This document shows positions 21,946 to 25,370 of a stretch of 25,370 bases of DNA, one piece after another. A program made the position numbers and the translations under genes. The stretch covers positions 1-25,370 of the forward strand of contig JAJUHD010000010.1 in NCBI GenBank assembly GCA_029268085.1, given 5' to 3'. The first letter of the stretch is position 1. Each line of letters begins with the position of its first letter. Origin of the DNA: Bacillota bacterium. Lineage in GTDB: Bacteria > Bacillota > Clostridia > Oscillospirales > Oscillospiraceae. Below the pieces are notes generated by a model, which saw nothing but the letters and a program-made list of their open reading frames with translations, searched no databases and was not told the DNA's origin.

Positions 21946-23352
21946 ATGAACTTTAAGGGCATTAAGGGCAGGTGGATGGCGAACGGTATAGCCGGCGTCC
22001 TGCTTGTAGTTGCCGTTTCCATTATCGCGTTTTCTATCGCCGTTTATAATTATTATTATTCCACAGCCCGCACAGGGCTAGAAAACAAGGCGCAGACAGC
22101 GGTCGAGTTCTTCACAACCTATGTCTCCAAAAGCTATCTGGAGTATTATCAGAGCGCATACAGATATACCGAGTCATTTGAGGACAAAGATTCGATAGAG
22201 CTTCAGTTCGTCAATACGAAGGGGCGGGTCGAAGTATCGAGTTACGGCATTTCCGCAGGCTCATCTCCCGGGACACCCGATATCGCAAACGCGCTCGATA
22301 AGGGCGAGATCAGTTATTGGAAGGGTATAAATGATGATACAGGCGAAAGGCTGATGTCAGTTTCAGCGCCGATGAAATATGCGGATGGTTCAATTGTGGG
22401 GGTTATGCGCTATGTCACTAGTCTAAAGCTCATTGACAAAAGGGTTCTGCAGATCACCGCAATCGCCTGCGTCATCGGTTTTCTCATCGTGATCATGGTG
22501 TTTTTCTCTAATATGTATTTCATACGGACAATCATTGAGCCGATACACGGACTGACTAAGCTTGCGCGGCAGATCGCCGAGGGAAGCTACGGGATTCAGG
22601 CAGAGAAAAAATACAATGACGAAATCGGCGACCTGACAGACGCGATAAACGAGATGTCCCAAAAAATCAGCCAGTCGGAAAAAATGCAGACTGAATTCAT
22701 ATCGTCCGTTTCACACGAGCTGCGTACGCCGCTGACCGCTATCACAGGCTGGAGCGAGACTTTGATGTATGACCCCGAAATTAAGGGAGATTCGCAGAGG
22801 GGCGTTGCGATAATTTCTAAGGAGGCGGCGCGGCTCACAAAAATGGTCGAGGAGCTTCTGGAATTCACACGCATACAGGACGGGCGCTTCAATCTGAATA
22901 TTGAGCAGATGGACATAGAGGCCGAACTTGAGGATTCTATCTTTGCTTACGGCGAGCTTTTGAGGCAGATGGACATGGAGCTTGAGTATACGCCGAGTTC
23001 ACAGCCGATACCGCTTATTCCCGGAGATCCGGAGCGTATACGCCAGGTGTTTCTGAATATTCTGGACAATGCTTCGAAATACGGCAAGGACGGTAAAGTG
23101 ATCGAGGTATCTATCGACAAGCACGGGGACTATGTGGTTATCAAGGTCAGAGATCATGGCCTGGGCATACCGCCCTCGGAGCTGCCGTTTGTCAAAAAGA
23201 AATTCTACAAGGGCAGCTCGAAGGAGCGCGGAAGCGGCATCGGGCTTGCGGTGTGCGACGAGATCGTCGCGCGGCACGGCGGCGATCTTATAATTTCAAA
23301 CGCCGAGGACGGCGGAGTATGCGTTACGGTGAGGCTGCCCGTCGCAAGATAA
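21946..23352 (+). CDS. Membrane sensor histidine kinase (HAMP, HisKA, HATPase)
   Basis: 468-residue kinase. Transmembrane helix 1 spans about residues 14-34, an extracytoplasmic sensor domain 35-165 and helix 2 about 168-190. A HAMP linker (190-240), a HisKA dimerisation domain with phospho-acceptor His257 (SVSHELRTPLTAITGW) and a HATPase_c domain (N box FLNILDNASKYG, G1 DHGLGIP, G2 GSGIGLAV) follow. The extracellular domain (about 130 residues) resembles a dCACHE/PAS-type fold but I could not name it. The ATG at 21946 with AAGGTG (21931-21936) is chosen over the GTG at 21892, which overlaps the regulator gene; the shorter form starts with a normal membrane-proximal N terminus. Gene order lipoprotein–regulator–kinase suggests one operon. 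Confidence 0.93.
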   Translation: MNFKGIKGRWMANGIAGVLLVVAVSIIAFSIAVYNYYYSTARTGLENKAQTAVEFFTTYVSKSYLEYYQSAYRYTESFEDKDSIELQFVNTKGRVEVSSYGISAGSSPGTPDIANALDKGEISYWKGINDDTGERLMSVSAPMKYADGSIVGVMRYVTSLKLIDKRVLQITAIACVIGFLIVIMVFFSNMYFIRTIIEPIHGLTKLARQIAEGSYGIQAEKKYNDEIGDLTDAINEMSQKISQSEKMQTEFISSVSHELRTPLTAITGWSETLMYDPEIKGDSQRGVAIISKEAARLTKMVEELLEFTRIQDGRFNLNIEQMDIEAELEDSIFAYGELLRQMDMELEYTPSSQPIPLIPGDPERIRQVFLNILDNASKYGKDGKVIEVSIDKHGDYVVIKVRDHGLGIPPSELPFVKKKFYKGSSKERGSGIGLAVCDEIVARHGGDLIISNAEDGGVCVTVRLPVAR

Positions 23353-23386
23353 TTGAAACAGTTTTTAACCCGAAAGGAAACATACA

Positions 23387-24337
23387 ATGTCAAAAAAGAA
23401 AAAAGCGGCGCAGGATTTCCGCACGAGCATCGGCGGACAGGCACTTATCGAGGGCATCCTCATGCGTGGCCCGACAAAGGAATCCATAGTCGTGCGGACT
23501 GCCGACGGGCTTGTAACCAAAGTCAGCGAACCTCATTCCATAAGGGAACGTTTTAAAATTCTGGGCTGGCCATTTCTGCGCGGTATCGTTATATTCATCG
23601 AGTCGATGGTCTATGGCGTAAAGGCATTGACCTATTCGGCTTCGCTTCTGCCTGAGGAGGAGCAGGAGGAACCTAGCAAATTCGATAAGTGGGTTGAAGA
23701 AAAACTAGGAACGGAAAAAGCGGAGAAGTTTTTAATCAGCTTTGCAGTATTTCTGGGCATCTGTCTTTCGGTTGGACTTTTTATACTTCTGCCGACGCTG
23801 CTTGCGGGATTCGTTACCGGCCTTACGGAGTCCGCTGTTCTGCGCAACCTTACAGAGGGACTGTTGCGCATCGTTATTTTCCTTCTCTACTTGTATTTCT
23901 GCACAAAATCGCCCGATTTGAAAAAGGTGTTCAGATATCATGGAGCGGAGCATAAGTCGATTTTCTGCTATGAAAAGGGACTGCCGCTCACAGTCGAGAA
24001 CGTGCGCCCGCAATCGCGTTTCCATCCGAGGTGCGGCACTAGCTTTCTTTTCGTAGTGATGATAATCAGCATATTTGTCTTTTCATTCATTAGCTGGAGC
24101 AATGTATGGATACGCATGGGGTCAAGACTTCTGCTCCTGCCGGTCGTCATGGGCATTGCCTATGAAATTAACCGCTGGGCGGGAAGGCATGACAACTGGC
24201 TTTCTACCGTACTCGCCGCGCCCGGAAAGGCTTTGCAGCGGCTTACGACGGCCGAGCCCGATGACGGTATGATCGAGTGCGCTATTGAGGCGCTTAAGCT
24301 TGTCATTCCCGAGGAAAAGGGTAAGGACGAATGGTAA
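23387..24337 (+). CDS. yqhQ: DUF1385 membrane protein (YqhQ family)
   Basis: 316-residue protein with the DUF1385 opening TSIGGQALIEGILMRGP (about 13-29) and the conserved YHGAEHKSIFCYE segment (about 184-196) followed by HPRCGTSF. Several membrane helices are predicted (about 123-150, 158-176, 220-250). The molecular role of the family is unknown. The ATG at 23387 has GAAAGGAA upstream. It lies 34 bases after the kinase gene and directly before prmC, the standard Firmicute neighbourhood (yqhQ–prmC–prfA), though prfA is not next here. Confidence 0.9.
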   Translation: MSKKKKAAQDFRTSIGGQALIEGILMRGPTKESIVVRTADGLVTKVSEPHSIRERFKILGWPFLRGIVIFIESMVYGVKALTYSASLLPEEEQEEPSKFDKWVEEKLGTEKAEKFLISFAVFLGICLSVGLFILLPTLLAGFVTGLTESAVLRNLTEGLLRIVIFLLYLYFCTKSPDLKKVFRYHGAEHKSIFCYEKGLPLTVENVRPQSRFHPRCGTSFLFVVMIISIFVFSFISWSNVWIRMGSRLLLLPVVMGIAYEINRWAGRHDNWLSTVLAAPGKALQRLTTAEPDDGMIECAIEALKLVIPEEKGKDEW

Positions 24338-24371
24338 GATTGCGTTTTCACTGAAAGGATTTAAATTTGCG

Positions 24372-25229
24372 ATGCCGAAAACATATAACGATATATATAT
24401 CGACGCGAGAAAAAAGCTGCGTGACAGCGGAATTGAGGCGGCAAGCCTTGAGGCAAGGCTTATAATGGCTCACGCAGCCGGAAAATCGATGGATCTGCTT
24501 TTACGGGATATGGGTCTTTATACATCTGACACCGTTGCGGAGAAGGTATTCGAACTGGTGGGAAGAAGGCTTGAGGGTGAGCCGGTCGCCTATATAACAG
24601 GACAATGGGAATTTTATGGGATGCCCGTAACTGTAACTAAGGACGTTCTTATACCGAGGAACGACACCGAACTGCTTGTAGAGACGGCTATTACGGCTCT
24701 GAAAGGCCGGAAAATGGACGCCCGGGTCATCGACCTTTGCACAGGAAGCGGCTGTATCGGCTGCGCTATCGCAAAGGAGCTGCCCGCGACCCACGTCTTG
24801 CTCGCGGATAACAGCCGCGCGGCGCTCTCCGTCGCTAAGCAGAATGTGCTGAAAAACAGGCTTAACCCGAGAGTAACCTGCATCGAGCTGGATGCAATGG
24901 CCGCACCCCCGATGATGATTGGAAGCTTCGATATGCTTACATGCAATCCGCCGTACATACCGAGGGCGGATATTCAAAAGCTGGACGCGTCCGTTAGAGA
25001 TTATGAACCGATCGAAGCTCTGGACGGCGGCGAGGACGGATTGGACTTCTATAGGGCTATTCTCCATAAATGGCACAACGTGGTGAGGATCGGCGGGCTT
25101 ATGATTTTTGAGGTCGGTATCGGTCAGGCGGAGGACGTCATGGTGCTGATGAGAGAATCGGGGCTCCTTAATGTCGGCAGCGTGAAGGATACGCAAGGGA
25201 TCGACAGAGTGGTTTTCGGAAATGTTTAA
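24372..25229 (+). CDS. prmC: Release factor N5-glutamine methyltransferase PrmC (HemK)
   Basis: 285-residue S-adenosylmethionine-dependent enzyme that methylates the GGQ glutamine of release factors RF1 and RF2, which is needed for efficient termination. The N-terminal helical domain (1-85) is followed by the Rossmann methyltransferase domain with motif I VIDLCTGSGCIGCAIAKE (about 119-136) and catalytic NPPY (CNPPYIPRADI, about 195-205). The substrate-binding YEPIEALDGGEDGLDFYR segment is also typical. The ATG at 24372 is chosen because the family N terminus begins near there; GAAAGG (24352-24357) lies somewhat far upstream. An upstream extension would run into the end of yqhQ. Confidence 0.93.
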   Translation: MPKTYNDIYIDARKKLRDSGIEAASLEARLIMAHAAGKSMDLLLRDMGLYTSDTVAEKVFELVGRRLEGEPVAYITGQWEFYGMPVTVTKDVLIPRNDTELLVETAITALKGRKMDARVIDLCTGSGCIGCAIAKELPATHVLLADNSRAALSVAKQNVLKNRLNPRVTCIELDAMAAPPMMIGSFDMLTCNPPYIPRADIQKLDASVRDYEPIEALDGGEDGLDFYRAILHKWHNVVRIGGLMIFEVGIGQAEDVMVLMRESGLLNVGSVKDTQGIDRVVFGNV

Positions 25230-25275
25230 TTAAGTGATTATATGCGGCGAATATGATATATGAGGTGTGAACAGT

Positions 25276-25370
25276 ATGGCAGAAAAGAAAAAAATCCCGA
25301 TTACTCCGGTCGGCCAGGCAGAAGATAAGAAAAAGGCGCTGGAGACGGCTCTCGCACAGATTGAAAAAAA
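25276..25370 (+). CDS. recA: RecA recombinase, N-terminal start (cut by window end)
   Basis: The frame from ATG 25276 reads MAEKKKIPITPVGQAEDKKK followed by ALETALAQIEK, matching the RecA N terminus (DKKKALEAALSQIEK in many bacteria). RecA is the ATP-dependent strand-exchange protein that also triggers the SOS response. GAGGTG (25262-25267) lies eight bases upstream. Only about 31 residues are visible and the ATP-binding site is beyond the window. The gap to prmC is 46 bases, so read-through from prmC is possible; no LexA box of the GAACnnnnGTTC type is visible in the gap. Confidence 0.85.
   Translation, partial: MAEKKKIPITPVGQAEDKKKALETALAQIEK

Noticed and set aside
1..25370. CRISPR arrays, insertion sequences, prophage or defence systems
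   Set aside because: No regularly spaced direct DNA repeats, transposase, integrase or recognisable defence gene was found on either strand; gene content and order look like core chromosome.

Overview
The window reads as a chromosomal segment of an anaerobic Firmicute, most likely class Clostridia near the Oscillospiraceae/Ruminococcaceae (inference). The reasons are a one-polypeptide pyruvate:ferredoxin oxidoreductase, the DarA–HolB–RicT and FakA–Asp23 modules, strong AGGAGG-type ribosome-binding sites, frequent TTG starts and moderately high GC. No transposase, integrase, phage gene, CRISPR array, rRNA or tRNA was seen. Almost everything is vertically inherited housekeeping DNA, and both edges cut genes.

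Layout. 1-666: 3' end of a membrane-anchored D-Ala-D-Ala carboxypeptidase, a terminator, then proC. 1595-4393 (minus): a large secreted SLH/beta-helix/L,D-transpeptidase gene followed by dCMP deaminase. 4517-5725: queuosine genes queH and queT, abutting stop-to-start. 5759-9159: a strong promoter, a structured leader, then rpmH–rnpA–yidD–yidC–khpB, with acpP where mnmE/mnmG often sit. 9210-10349 (minus): an Mbeg1-like (DUF2974) alpha/beta hydrolase, divergent from darA–holB–ricT (10542-12906). 12967-15028 (minus): an Asp23-family gene and fakA. 15029-15452: a 424-bp divergent intergenic region rich in inverted repeats. 15453-19025: nifJ (PFOR). 19085-19696 (minus): an Sfp-type phosphopantetheinyl transferase. 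19849-23352: a Ca-motif beta-propeller-like lipoprotein followed by an OmpR/PhoB-type response regulator and a histidine kinase. 23387-25229: yqhQ (DUF1385) and prmC. 25276 to the end: the start of recA.

Themes. Cell envelope: carboxypeptidase, SLH-anchored L,D-transpeptidase, YidC/YidD insertion, KhpB, the Asp23 protein and the lipoprotein/two-component set. Lipid metabolism: ACP, FakA, a possible lipase and a PPTase that could charge ACP. Information processing: L34, RNase P protein, HolB, RecA, PrmC and queuosine salvage.

I found no clear new defence or mobile system. The most unusual items are the transpeptidase with about 13 coils of a 20-residue Asn-ladder repeat, the lipoprotein–two-component operon, a hairpin between the Shine-Dalgarno and GTG start of acpP, an 18-bp palindrome upstream of the lipoprotein, and mutually exclusive hairpins in the leaders of nifJ and the Asp23 gene. 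Start sites were moved from the longest frame where the Shine-Dalgarno sequence favoured it; rpmH (44 codons) and partial recA were found by reading the sequence directly.
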